Source: an uncultured Bacteroidales bacterium
GTDB taxonomy: Bacteria > Bacteroidota > Bacteroidia > Bacteroidales > UBA932
Reading direction: 5' to 3'
Assembly: GCA_900319405.1 (NCBI GenBank)
Contig: ONOH01000003.1
Location: forward strand, 31,891 to 95,890
Length of the DNA: 64,000 nt
This document shows, in pieces, positions 36,701 to 44,048 of this stretch. How positions within the stretch are numbered: position 1 is the first letter of the stretch; every line of letters starts with the position of its first letter. The notes below the pieces were generated by a model. That model made no database searches. It was not told the origin of the DNA and saw only the letters and a list, made by a program, of their open reading frames with translations. A program made the translations under genes and the position numbers.

Positions 36701-36878
36701 AACCATCCAGGTCGGTGATAGCACCGTTGTTGGTTCCGGCGACAACTACGCCAGCACCGGCGACGGGGCCGATGTTGTCACTGACAACACCCTTTGCCGT
36801 GCGGTTCTGGGCAGAGGCCACGAAGGTGAATGTCACCATCAGGGCCATCAGCAGAGCTGATTGAAGCTTTTTGAACAT
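33750..36878 (-). CDS. SusC/RagA-family TonB-dependent transporter (locus A)
   Basis: 1042 residues with signal MFKKLQSALLMALMVTFTFVASA. A CarboxypepD_reg-like domain (about residues 27-95, VVVAGTNNGAITDLDGSFTL) precedes the TonB-box/plug region (DEVVVTALGITREKKSLGYA, then GKVAGLMINNSATGAGGSTR, VVDGVPYDN). A 22-strand barrel ends in FGVAINIGF. It imports oligosaccharides with its SusD partner. The leader contains a palindrome (36944-36963) like those before the other two susC genes in the window. Confidence 0.95.
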   Translation of the reverse strand: MFKKLQSALLMALMVTFTFVASAQNRTAKGVVSDNIGPVAGAGVVVAGTNNGAITDLDGSFTLNNVPVGATVNVSCIGYADASFVFDGSPVNIVLKEDSELLDEVVVTALGITREKKSLGYAVQDVKAEELTRGGGVTLTDALMGKVAGLMINNSATGAGGSTRVVLRGNSSLSDNNSPLYVVDGVPYDNGGTPGADQAGLWGSVDHQSGAFDINPEDIESVSVLKGATAAALYGSRAGNGVILITTKKGGKGHQKIGVSYSGKFTWSPVAYFPALQNVYGQGSLGEYDPQSTGSWGPAMSASTQVNNWWDGSSKISFIGTENPWKEFYRTGNSQSNNVTLAGGGKDNPFRLTLGYDNTNSVVRTSNIRRTSVDFVTSNKLTDWLKLDVKANYVNTAGNNRQARGAYGSSFSILTMPRNIKISDLAEHWLDEAGAAAGADAESQINWHEVSPNCQNPYFIQNNHRNGDVQNKFFGVGSLTINLMKNLTFKVKEGITWAGVTEKTTRFYDTSGFNWPSFSMRKSTTMENNLEGLLSYNNTWGDFEFGASVGGNIMHYKVETLASTAKDIPFPGAYYIRAGRLDGDTYNDIYEKEIQSLYAFANLGWKNFLFLDVTARNDWSSTLPAANRSYFYPSVSLSYLVTGMLDAMEVDYNKDVLDYGKIRASWAKVGKDTDPYQLETLLGTTSGVNGQQYITYPTTRANANLKPEMVTSWEVGTEWHFFKNRLGIDLTYYHSNTRNQVMRIALPYSSGVQNQWINAGNIQNRGIELQLNGDFIRTRDVTFGATFNFAKNWNKVVELYHNAEMGIDVDRYSLGGINFSSSGDGTVYAIEGQQIGTFVATGYKRDANGNKVIGENGLPVIESNKEIASVAPDFTGSFGLNFAWKGLGVNALFSFQKGGSLYSATEYMTLHSGTGLRTVDRSDRVIEGVFEDGSRNNKSVTAQNYWNNIPMEECVYDASFLKLSELSISYSLPKKWLERTFNGYVDNARISAVGSNLFYFIKHTPGTTPDGALTENSLMATALDLCPYPATRNFGVAINIGF

Positions 36879-36943
36879 AAATGGTTTGTTTAATTAATAA
36901 TTTTGGGTTATTGGTTTAGGATTTTTCAGACACAAAAAACTCT

Positions 36944-36963
36944 CCCATTTGTGCAGAAATGGG
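36944..36963. promoter_or_regulatory. palindrome in the susC leader (locus A)
   Basis: CCCATTTGTGCAGAAATGGG is a dyad (CCCATTT / AAATGGG with central TGCA), 65 bp before the susC ATG (36878). It resembles the dyads at 49252-49269 and 50436-50454. The following leader (minus strand) carries AAATCCTAAACCAATA, shared with the other susC leaders. A weak -7-like GAACTTTG lies upstream on the minus strand (37019-37012), so the dyad would be transcribed. The rest of the 343-bp gap is AT-rich without genes. Confidence 0.6.
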
Positions 36964-37147
36964 AAAAAAACAGACAGCCGATTTCACCGGCCCAGATATT
37001 AAAAATTTTTTCAAAGTTCAATTTTGAGTCTGCTAAGGTAAGACTTTTTTTTGAATCCCCTCCCAAAAAACGCAAAAATCGTGTTGCAAAGGGGACAAAA
37101 CCCGCAAACGGGACGAATCGGCAAATGATTGCTGCCCAATCATTTAC

Positions 37148-37186
37148 CGAAAAATCCTCTGCGCAAAAAGCGCAGAGGATTTTTCG
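37148..37186. terminator. 17-bp perfect hairpin, terminator of the GHL10 gene; hairpin repeat copy 2
   Basis: Arms 37148-37164 (core ATCCTCTGCGC) and 37170-37186 are perfect complements around loop AAAAA, with A5/T5 at the stem base. This is a strong terminator for the minus-strand gene ending at 37221. The core is the same palindrome as at 29717-29750. Confidence 0.8.
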
Positions 37187-37220
37187 TAAACAATTGTCGT
37201 ACAATCGTTTATAAAAATAC

Positions 37221-38312
37221 TTATTTTAGGGCTTCGGCGAGGGCGTCCCAGTGGTCCTGAGTCATGCTGCCGGGGGTGAAGAGACAAATGCCGACGGCTC
37301 CTGCATCGCGGGCACCCTTGACGGCGGTAGCGATCTCGGCCGGGATGAGGCCGGACTCCTCCGGGTCTTCCAGTTCCAGCTTGCGTTTCCATTCGCGGCA
37401 GATGAAAAGGCCGCTCACGACGGGTTTTCCGGGAACGGACTGTACTTCCTCGGCGGTCACCTCTCCCACCCACTCGGCAGGCTGAAGGTAGAAGTCGTTG
37501 TAATTCATCGGGAAGAACATATCCACATCCCACTTGTTCCACTGCTGGCGGACCATCCACTCGGCGTGGGAAGCGGGGCCGGGGAACACGTCGGCACTCA
37601 CTTTCTTGCCCTGGGCGTGTACGGCCGCGCAGATTTCGTTCACCAGGTCCGTAACGGCGTCACAACGGAACTGGGCCCATTCCTTGCATTTGGAGGGGTC
37701 TTCCACTTCCTTGATGTCAATGCCGGTGAGTTCTTTGAAAGCTTCCACGCAGTCGTCGCAGTAGCAGTAATCGGCCGGAGCGTACTCCTCGTCCATCACC
37801 AGGCCGTACTTGTCCCAGAGACCGCGGGAGAGGATGACGTCCGGGTAGCGGATATAGTCCAGCTGCACGTAGTCCACCTCGGGGATTTTTGCGATTTCCG
37901 TCATCTGGTCCACGAGCATTTTGTGTACTTCCGGATGGCGGGGGTCAAGGGCCTTGTAATAAGGAACATAGGCCGGAAATTCATCGGCCGACTGTCCCAG
38001 GCGGTTCACGGCATACCAGTCATGGGGCTTGTCACCGCGAAGCATACAGGGAATCCAGGCGTGGTATTCCAGGCCTTCCTGATGGGCCAGGGCGGCCGCT
38101 TTGGCCACCAGCTGCGGGTTGCTGTTCTCTATGCACACACCCACAAAGCCCTGCGATTTCCAGAACTGGAAATCCTGCCGAAGTTTATCAAAATCGGTGT
38201 TTTCGTTGATGCCCTGCCAGCCATAGACGGGGAAGGCGGACTCTTGAGGACGCTCGCAGGCAGCCAGAACAAGAGCCGTTACAGCCAGAATGATCAGCGT
38301 TATTTTTTTCAT
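37221..38312 (-). CDS. GHL10-like (DUF187-type) putative glycosidase lipoprotein
   Basis: 363 residues. Signal MKKITLIILAVTALVLAAC gives a lipobox (VLAAC). A TIM-barrel of the glycosyl-hydrolase-like 10 group shows YGWQGINENTDFDKLRQDFQFW, HAWIPCMLRGDKPHDWYAVN, DYVQLDYIRYPDVILS, a CXXC pair (YCYCDDCVEAF) and VDMFFPMNYNDF near the C-terminus. Relatives are annotated as family 10-like hydrolases with few known substrates. It may cut a glycan or act on peptidoglycan-like material. The gene has its own promoter and terminator, so it is a separate unit between the PUL and the fucosidase genes. Confidence 0.75.
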   Translation of the reverse strand: MKKITLIILAVTALVLAACERPQESAFPVYGWQGINENTDFDKLRQDFQFWKSQGFVGVCIENSNPQLVAKAAALAHQEGLEYHAWIPCMLRGDKPHDWYAVNRLGQSADEFPAYVPYYKALDPRHPEVHKMLVDQMTEIAKIPEVDYVQLDYIRYPDVILSRGLWDKYGLVMDEEYAPADYCYCDDCVEAFKELTGIDIKEVEDPSKCKEWAQFRCDAVTDLVNEICAAVHAQGKKVSADVFPGPASHAEWMVRQQWNKWDVDMFFPMNYNDFYLQPAEWVGEVTAEEVQSVPGKPVVSGLFICREWKRKLELEDPEESGLIPAEIATAVKGARDAGAVGICLFTPGSMTQDHWDALAEALK

Positions 38313-38334
38313 AATAAACAGAGGTTTAATTGCA

Positions 38335-38342
38335 CAAAGTTA
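38335..38342 (-). promoter_or_regulatory. -7 box of the GHL10 gene
   Basis: Minus-strand TAACTTTG matches TAnnTTTG, giving a leader of about 18 nt to the ATG at 38312. Confidence 0.55.
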
Positions 38343-38349
38343 CAAAAAA

Positions 38350-39732
38350 CTATTTCACCTTGATTTTCAGGCACCAGATGGATTCGTTAGAAAGGGTTTT
38401 CCGCAAGGATGCGGGAAGGGTCACGACGCAGCCGCCCCCCTCCGCCTTCTTCCATTTGAGCGGCTTCCCGGAGCCCAGCATCACCACATCCCGGGGACCG
38501 GCCGGCACGAAAGAAGGAAGCGCAATTTCAGCAGGCATCGGCTCATCCTCCTCCGGGATGTAGAAAGCATAGACATGGTCTCCTTTGGCGGTATAATAGA
38601 CCTGCCCGTCCTGATAAGGGGCGACGGCCTTCGTTTCATAAATCCCCTCTGCATTCACCTGCATCCAGTCTCCAATCCCCTTCAGGCGGTCGTAGGCCTC
38701 GTCTTCCAGGGTGCCGTCCGGGCCGGGACCTACATTCAGAAGCAGGTTTCCTCCGCGCGAGACAATCTGGACCAGCATCGTAAGCATCGTCTTGACTGAC
38801 TTGTATTTTGCTTCCGGCCTGTAGGACCAGCTGTGCGTCATCGTCACACAGGACTCCCAGGGATAGTCGAGCGCCTTTTCGGGGATGGTCTGCTCCGGGG
38901 TCTGGTAGTTCTCATAGACGCTGTGCTGCCCGCGGGCCACCATGAGCATCCCCGGCTGATTGTCGCGGACAATCCTGGCAAACCTTTCCCAGTCGTGTTT
39001 TGCTTCCCCGGTATCGTCGGAAACCGTTACGTCCAGCCACATCATCAGCAGGTCGCCATATTCCCCGGAAGTGAGTTCGTCCAGCTGGGCGGCGACAAAG
39101 TCCTGGTAGGCGGCCCATTTCTCGGGATGCTCGGAGGCCTTGTAGTTGGCCCGTATGCTTTTGGGAGGGAAACGCTTCCACCAGTAATCGTTGTTGTGCC
39201 AGTCCGGAATGGAGAAATAGGCTCCCGGCCGGATGTCACGCTCGCGGAAGGCCTGGAAGACTTCCTTGGCGATGTTGGCCCGGGGGTCGGAGTGGAAAGC
39301 ACAGCCCTCGTCGGTCACTTTATAATCGGTCTGACGGGTGTCGAACATACAGAATCCGTCGTGGTGCTTGGTGGTGAACACGACGTACTTCATTCCGGCA
39401 TAGCGGGCGGCATCGGCCCATTTTCCGGGATCGAAGGCGACCGGATTGAACGTATTTTTCAGTTTCTCATAGGCACGGACATAGTCGAAGTAATCCATCT
39501 CCCTCTCCATCCTGGCCTTGTACTGCCAGGGAATGTCATCGGGAGCCAGCGACCACGACTCGATCACACCCCACTGGCTGTATGTGCCCCAGTGGATAAA
39601 CATCCCGAATTTCAAGTCCTGCCATTGTGCAAGCCTTTCCTTGACATCTTCCTCCACCGGAGGAACATACTGCGCGCTCGCCCCGACGGCGGTGAGCAGC
39701 AGCGCTGCGACAAATAAACCTACTTTTCTCAT
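38350..39732 (-). CDS. GH29 alpha-L-fucosidase (first of two)
   Basis: 460 residues from the ATG at 39732 (signal peptide MRKVGLFVAALLLTAVGASA). The longer frame to 39765 would overlap the upstream gene and mask the signal. GH29 marks are WQDLKFGMFIHWGTYSQWG, YVVFTTKHHDGFCMFD and YFSIPDWHN. The nucleophile region is LLMMWLDVTVSDD (Asp at about 234), a variant of the usual WFDG. The last third is a beta-sandwich. It releases terminal fucose. It is downstream of the sialate O-acetylesterase (22-bp gap), forming a two-gene unit that prepares capped host glycans. Confidence 0.92.
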   Translation of the reverse strand: MRKVGLFVAALLLTAVGASAQYVPPVEEDVKERLAQWQDLKFGMFIHWGTYSQWGVIESWSLAPDDIPWQYKARMEREMDYFDYVRAYEKLKNTFNPVAFDPGKWADAARYAGMKYVVFTTKHHDGFCMFDTRQTDYKVTDEGCAFHSDPRANIAKEVFQAFRERDIRPGAYFSIPDWHNNDYWWKRFPPKSIRANYKASEHPEKWAAYQDFVAAQLDELTSGEYGDLLMMWLDVTVSDDTGEAKHDWERFARIVRDNQPGMLMVARGQHSVYENYQTPEQTIPEKALDYPWESCVTMTHSWSYRPEAKYKSVKTMLTMLVQIVSRGGNLLLNVGPGPDGTLEDEAYDRLKGIGDWMQVNAEGIYETKAVAPYQDGQVYYTAKGDHVYAFYIPEEDEPMPAEIALPSFVPAGPRDVVMLGSGKPLKWKKAEGGGCVVTLPASLRKTLSNESIWCLKIKVK

Positions 39733-39754
39733 CTTCTGTCTCTTTGGTTCGTCA

Positions 39755-41791
39755 TCATTTTCCATAGGTCAGTCCCGGCCAGTCATCCGTGCGGAAAGGC
39801 CAGGCAGGCAGGCCCTCGGAATTGAAGAGGTTGCAGACCGGGTTGGCCGACCAGGCGTAACGGATGGCCAGCGGATGGGGAACCTTTTCCGACCAGACCA
39901 CCACCCCGTCACCTTCGATGCGGGCTTCGGCCCAATGCCACACGCGGTCGGGGCCGGCAATCTGGAATCCGGAAAGGACGCCGGACTCCGCTTTTTCCAC
40001 CCTTTCGTTCCGGATGCCGTAGCGGTCCCCGGCAAAGTCGCCGGAGGGGATTACACGCAGTCCGCCGGCCACATCGCTGAAGCGCACCCTGATGGTGCTG
40101 CCGACAATCTGATGGGATTCATACCGGGGGCCCGTCGAAACCAGTTTCCGGCCATAATCGTTACTGAGGGCCAGTCTCGCCAGGCGTTCCCCTACTTCCC
40201 GTTTGCGAACAGGGTGAACGTCCTCAGCCTCGCCCAGATCTATGATACAGGCCATCCCGCAGCGGTCCAGGACCTGGGTGGCCATTGCCTGCGCCTCGCG
40301 GAGCTCGGGCCAGCCATCCTCGTTAGGTGTGTCGTTAAGCGCCTTATAACCTGACAGTTGCGTGATATAGAAAGAAAAATCATAGCCCCAGCGTGCACGC
40401 CAGTCCAGAATCAGGGACGGCATCATGTCCCGGTAACGGAACGACCTGCCGGTGTTGGACTCTCCCTGATACCAGATGGCTCCTTTGATGGCAAACGGAG
40501 CCAGCGGCCTGATCATGGCATTGTACAGGACCGTGGGCATATTGGGTTCCCGCGCCGTAGATTTGGGCATGCCCTTGAAAGAAACGGACAGCGTAACCTT
40601 CCATTCCCCGTCCAGGGGGATTTTGCGCCCGTCCGGTGCCTGGATGAACAGCAGGTCCGAAGCGCCGTACAGACCCCCGTTCCCGTGATCGTCGGTGCAG
40701 CGGACGGTGATGACCGCCTTTCCGCCTTTGACCAGCCTGGCGGGAATCGTGTACTCCCGGGCCTTGTTCCAAAGCTCGCAGGAACCCACCTGCTCTCCGT
40801 TCCAGTACGTTTCGTCAAAGTCGTCCACCGGACCCAAGCTCAGCGTAAGCTCTTTCCCAGCCCAGTCGGCGGGGATTTCCACGGTTTTGCGGAACCAGAA
40901 AATACCGTTCGTGGCCGGCCAGACTTCCTGCACCAGATTGGGGAGCCGGATGTTTTTCCAGGAAGTGTCGTCAAAGTCCGGACGGGCCCACACGGCCACT
41001 CCCCCGATTTTGCCGAGGTCTTTCCGATTGGCTTCCCGGGTGAAGGCCGCAATCTCTTCCTCGTAGGTCTTTTCCCGCTGGGACTCGTTGTCGGAAAGCG
41101 ATTTGACGAGGGCAAGTGGCGCGGACATCTCCGGATAAGCGCCGATGGTCCCCTCGCTCATCCAGGCTTCGATGATGGTGCCGCCCCAACTGCTGTGGAT
41201 GATTCCAACGGGGACACGGAGCTCCTCCATCAGCTTCCGGCCGAAGTACCAGGCGGCGGCAGAGAAATTCCGGACCGTTTCGGGAGAAGACTCCTTCCAC
41301 TTGTCAAAATCTGCACTGAAATAGTCGTGCTCCCGCATTCCTGTGGACCGGGACACCTGCAGCAACCGCACATCGGCATAAGCGGCCGCACCTGCAATGT
41401 CTTCCTGATTGGTCCGGATGGCCCGCCAGCTTTCCACGGGCATCTGCATATTGGATTGCCCGGAGGCCAGCCAGACTTCTCCCACTACCACATTCTGAAG
41501 GACGACAGGGTCTCCGTCGGAAATGGTGACGCTGTATTTCTTGAAACCGCCCCTCGGTGTTTCGACCTTCAGCGACCAGTTACCGTCGGAATCGGCCGTG
41601 GACCGATAGGTTTTCCCGTTCCAGGAAGGGGTGACGCTCACCACGGCGCCCGGTGCCGCCTTGCCCCAAACCGGTGCCAGGCAACTTTGCTGAAACACCA
41701 TATTGTCGGTAAAAAGGGGCGTAAGCTCCACTTTGGCGTTCAGGGAAAGCGATGCCAGAACCGCCGTTACAATCAATAGGATTTTTCTCAT
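39755..41791 (-). CDS. sialate O-acetylesterase (SGNH-type)
   Basis: 678 residues with signal peptide MRKILLIVTAVLASLSLNA. The nucleophile is in WLASGQSNMQMPVE (Ser113). Other SASA-domain motifs are FSAAAWYFGRKLMEEL, GIIHSSWGGTIIEAW, an inserted jelly-roll module (about 275-390, GIFWFRKTVEIPADWAGKEL) and IKGAIWYQGESNTGR with AQAMATQVLD and the His of DLGEAEDVHPVRKREVG. It removes O-acetyl groups from sialic acids or other sugars, so capped glycans become accessible. No sialidase is present in the window. A possible -7-like TAACTTCG lies upstream (41826-41819). Confidence 0.9.
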   Translation of the reverse strand: MRKILLIVTAVLASLSLNAKVELTPLFTDNMVFQQSCLAPVWGKAAPGAVVSVTPSWNGKTYRSTADSDGNWSLKVETPRGGFKKYSVTISDGDPVVLQNVVVGEVWLASGQSNMQMPVESWRAIRTNQEDIAGAAAYADVRLLQVSRSTGMREHDYFSADFDKWKESSPETVRNFSAAAWYFGRKLMEELRVPVGIIHSSWGGTIIEAWMSEGTIGAYPEMSAPLALVKSLSDNESQREKTYEEEIAAFTREANRKDLGKIGGVAVWARPDFDDTSWKNIRLPNLVQEVWPATNGIFWFRKTVEIPADWAGKELTLSLGPVDDFDETYWNGEQVGSCELWNKAREYTIPARLVKGGKAVITVRCTDDHGNGGLYGASDLLFIQAPDGRKIPLDGEWKVTLSVSFKGMPKSTAREPNMPTVLYNAMIRPLAPFAIKGAIWYQGESNTGRSFRYRDMMPSLILDWRARWGYDFSFYITQLSGYKALNDTPNEDGWPELREAQAMATQVLDRCGMACIIDLGEAEDVHPVRKREVGERLARLALSNDYGRKLVSTGPRYESHQIVGSTIRVRFSDVAGGLRVIPSGDFAGDRYGIRNERVEKAESGVLSGFQIAGPDRVWHWAEARIEGDGVVVWSEKVPHPLAIRYAWSANPVCNLFNSEGLPAWPFRTDDWPGLTYGK

Positions 41792-41849
41792 ATTTCAGGG
41801 TTTTTGATTTCGATTGTCCGAAGTTACGAATTTTTTGACGCATTTTTAA

Positions 41850-41857
41850 TATATTTG
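41850..41857 (+). promoter_or_regulatory. -7 box of the second GH29 gene
   Basis: TATATTTG matches the consensus, and the ATG at 41884 lies 26 bp on. This excludes the longer frame that would begin at 41857. Confidence 0.6.
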
Positions 41858-41883
41858 TGCATCACCCAAGAAAGATAATTCCT

Positions 41884-43251
41884 ATGAAACGATTCCTACT
41901 TACAATCCTCTCCATCGGCCTGGTGCTTGTTGCCGCCGCACAGGAAAACAGTTTTGTCCATAAGCAGGCCGACGGCTACCAGTGGCCCACAGACCCCGCC
42001 GTCCTGGAGAAGCTGGACCGCTGGCAAGACCTCAAGTTCGGGGTTCTGATGCACTGGGGGCTGTATTCCGTCCCGGGCATTGTGGAATCCTGGAACATCT
42101 GCAACGAAGACTGGATCCGCCGGCCTGAAGGCAGCACCTACGAAGGATACAAACAGTGGTACTGGGGGCTTTCCAAGGAATTCAACCCGGTGGACTTCAA
42201 CCCCGGGCAGTGGGCACAAGTGTTCCGGGATGCCGGGATGAAATATATGATCTTCACCACCAAGCACCACGACGGCTTCTGCCTTTTCGACTCTCAGTAC
42301 ACGGATTTCTCCCTGGCCAAGGCCGGTCCATTCGCCGGGCATCCCAAGGCCGATGCCGCCAAGTACGTCTTCGATGCCTTCCGGGAAAAGAACTTTATGA
42401 TCGGGGCCTATTTCTCCAAGCCCGACTGGCATTGCGAGTGGTTCTGGAATCCGTATTACGCCACCCCGCGCCGCGGCATCAATTACAAGGTGGAGCAGCA
42501 TCCGGACTGGTGGGAGAATTACGTCCGTTTCACCAAAAACCAGCTCACGGAACTCACCGGAGGCCGATACGGGAAACTGGACATTCTCTGGCTGGACGGC
42601 GGCTGGATCCGCGGAGACCAGGTGGGACTTGACGAGGTTCTGCCCGAGGCCCGTCGCGTGAGCCCGGGCCTCATCTGCGTGGACCGCACCATCCAAGGCC
42701 CCAACGAGAACTACCAGACACCCGAACGCAGTGTCCCGGACCGTCAGATCGACCATCCCTGGGAATCCTGCATCACCCTGGGCAACGACTGGGGCTGGAC
42801 GCCGCGCCGCAATTACAAGACAGCCCGCAAGGTGATTGACATCCTGGCCGAGATTGTGGCCAAGGGCGGCTGCTTCGTGCTGGGCGTGGGCCCCACCCCT
42901 ACCGGCATCATCGAAGAGCCGGCCGTAGTGATTCTGCAAGAAATCGGGGAATGGCTGGGCCGATGCGGAGAAGCCATCTACAACACCCGCATCACCTCCA
43001 AATACAACTGCGGACAGACCTGGTTCACCGTCTCCAAGGACGGGAAAACCGGCTATGCCGTCTATGCCCTTCCCGACGGGGAAACGCTCCCCGCAGAGCT
43101 TCACTGGTGCGGCAACCTGCCTAAGGGCGGAAAAGTCACCATCCTCAACAATGGCAGAAAGGTCAAAGCCACTGTCAAGGACGGTAAGGTAACGCTGAAA
43201 CTTCCCAAAGGGCTGAGGCAAGAACCGCTGGCCCTGAAATTCAGCCTTTAG
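41884..43251 (+). CDS. GH29 alpha-L-fucosidase (second of two)
   Basis: 455 residues with signal peptide MKRFLLTILSIGLVLVAAAQ. GH29 marks are WQDLKFGVLMHWGLYSVPG, YMIFTTKHHDGFCLFD and YFSKPDWHCEWFW. The nucleophile Asp is in LDILWLDGGWIRGDQ (about residue 239), a canonical form unlike the first copy. DHPWESCITLGNDWGW follows. A C-terminal beta-sandwich ends the protein. It differs clearly in sequence from the neighbouring GH29, so the two may prefer different fucose linkages. It is divergent from the esterase and convergent with gene X of locus B. Confidence 0.93.
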   Translation: MKRFLLTILSIGLVLVAAAQENSFVHKQADGYQWPTDPAVLEKLDRWQDLKFGVLMHWGLYSVPGIVESWNICNEDWIRRPEGSTYEGYKQWYWGLSKEFNPVDFNPGQWAQVFRDAGMKYMIFTTKHHDGFCLFDSQYTDFSLAKAGPFAGHPKADAAKYVFDAFREKNFMIGAYFSKPDWHCEWFWNPYYATPRRGINYKVEQHPDWWENYVRFTKNQLTELTGGRYGKLDILWLDGGWIRGDQVGLDEVLPEARRVSPGLICVDRTIQGPNENYQTPERSVPDRQIDHPWESCITLGNDWGWTPRRNYKTARKVIDILAEIVAKGGCFVLGVGPTPTGIIEEPAVVILQEIGEWLGRCGEAIYNTRITSKYNCGQTWFTVSKDGKTGYAVYALPDGETLPAELHWCGNLPKGGKVTILNNGRKVKATVKDGKVTLKLPKGLRQEPLALKFSL

Positions 43252-43314
43252 GGACTAGCCCCGCAACCTGGCGACGAACTCTCCTATTTCTGCACAAATA
43301 CACGCACCGACCCT

Positions 43315-43989
43315 TCAGCGGTGGGCCAGCTCCAGCAGATAAGTAATAATCTGAAGGGCCTGCTGTGCGTTTTCCATCTTGTAGCGGTGCTCCTTCACAT
43401 AGGCCTTGAGAGCGATCGACTCGTCCGGGAAGGCCTTGTACAGGTCTTTGAGCCGACGGGCCTGGTACTCTTTGCCGCCTACGGAGAAGAAATAGCTGTT
43501 CTCGCTCCGGCTTTGCCAGATTTCCGGAGACAGGGCGCCGGTGCCGCTGTAATGGCCCTCGCCGGAAGTTACCTCCACATCGGGATTGTTCCAAAGGGTC
43601 TGGACGTTGCTGTGCGTAGCGACGCCCAGGGCACCGGCCGATCCCATATGGACCCTTTTGAATTTCCAGTTTACAAACACGGTGTCCTTTTGCAGGGCCA
43701 GGCGCTCGCAGAGGAGGCCTTGCTTTCGCACGAAAGTGTGTCCGCTTACCTTGATGGAATCCAGTCGGTACAACTGCGTGAGCTCCATCAGGACGTCTCC
43801 CTGGAAATAGTAGATCCGCTGTCCCAGCGCGTCAATGTTCATCTTCACCTGCTGGGGCCGATGGACGCCGTTCACGTAGATGGAGCCCGAAGGGAAATCG
43901 GGGAACAGGTAAACCTGGCGCTGTTGGGCGGCAGCGGATACGCAAATCGCAGAAAGAAGAAAAAGGGATAAGAAGCGTTTCATTGTCAA
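43315..43989 (-). CDS. secreted protein X, locus B copy (unknown family, SusCD-linked)
   Basis: 224 residues with signal peptide MTMKRFLSLFLLSAICVSAAA and no lipobox, so probably periplasmic. I do not recognise the family. It has a full-length paralogue at 55890-56567 sharing blocks KMNIDA.GQRI.YFQGD.LMELT, VNWKFK.V..G..GA.G and G.EY.A.RL.DLYKAFP. The N-terminal half looks beta-rich and the last 50 residues helical. Both copies are the third gene after a susC-susD pair, past a GC-rich hairpin. A role in handling or sensing imported material is possible but unproven. Confidence 0.75.
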   Translation of the reverse strand: MTMKRFLSLFLLSAICVSAAAQQRQVYLFPDFPSGSIYVNGVHRPQQVKMNIDALGQRIYYFQGDVLMELTQLYRLDSIKVSGHTFVRKQGLLCERLALQKDTVFVNWKFKRVHMGSAGALGVATHSNVQTLWNNPDVEVTSGEGHYSGTGALSPEIWQSRSENSYFFSVGGKEYQARRLKDLYKAFPDESIALKAYVKEHRYKMENAQQALQIITYLLELAHR

Positions 43990-43997
43990 GGTATTAA

Positions 43998-44025
43998 AAG
44001 GGCAGCCCGGGGAAGGGCCGCCCTT
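43998..44025 (-). terminator. attenuator-type hairpin after susD (locus B)
   Basis: AAGGGCAGCCC (43998-44008) pairs with GGGCCGCCCTT (44015-44025), with one mismatch. On the minus strand the stem is followed by TTTT. It lies between susD and gene X. Confidence 0.6.
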
Positions 44026-44048
44026 GATAACTTCAGGAATCAGGTGTT

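Noticed and set aside
33870-36860. A 996-codon plus-strand frame opposite susC of locus A
   Set aside because: Same kind of antisense shadow; composition is biased and no motif is visible.
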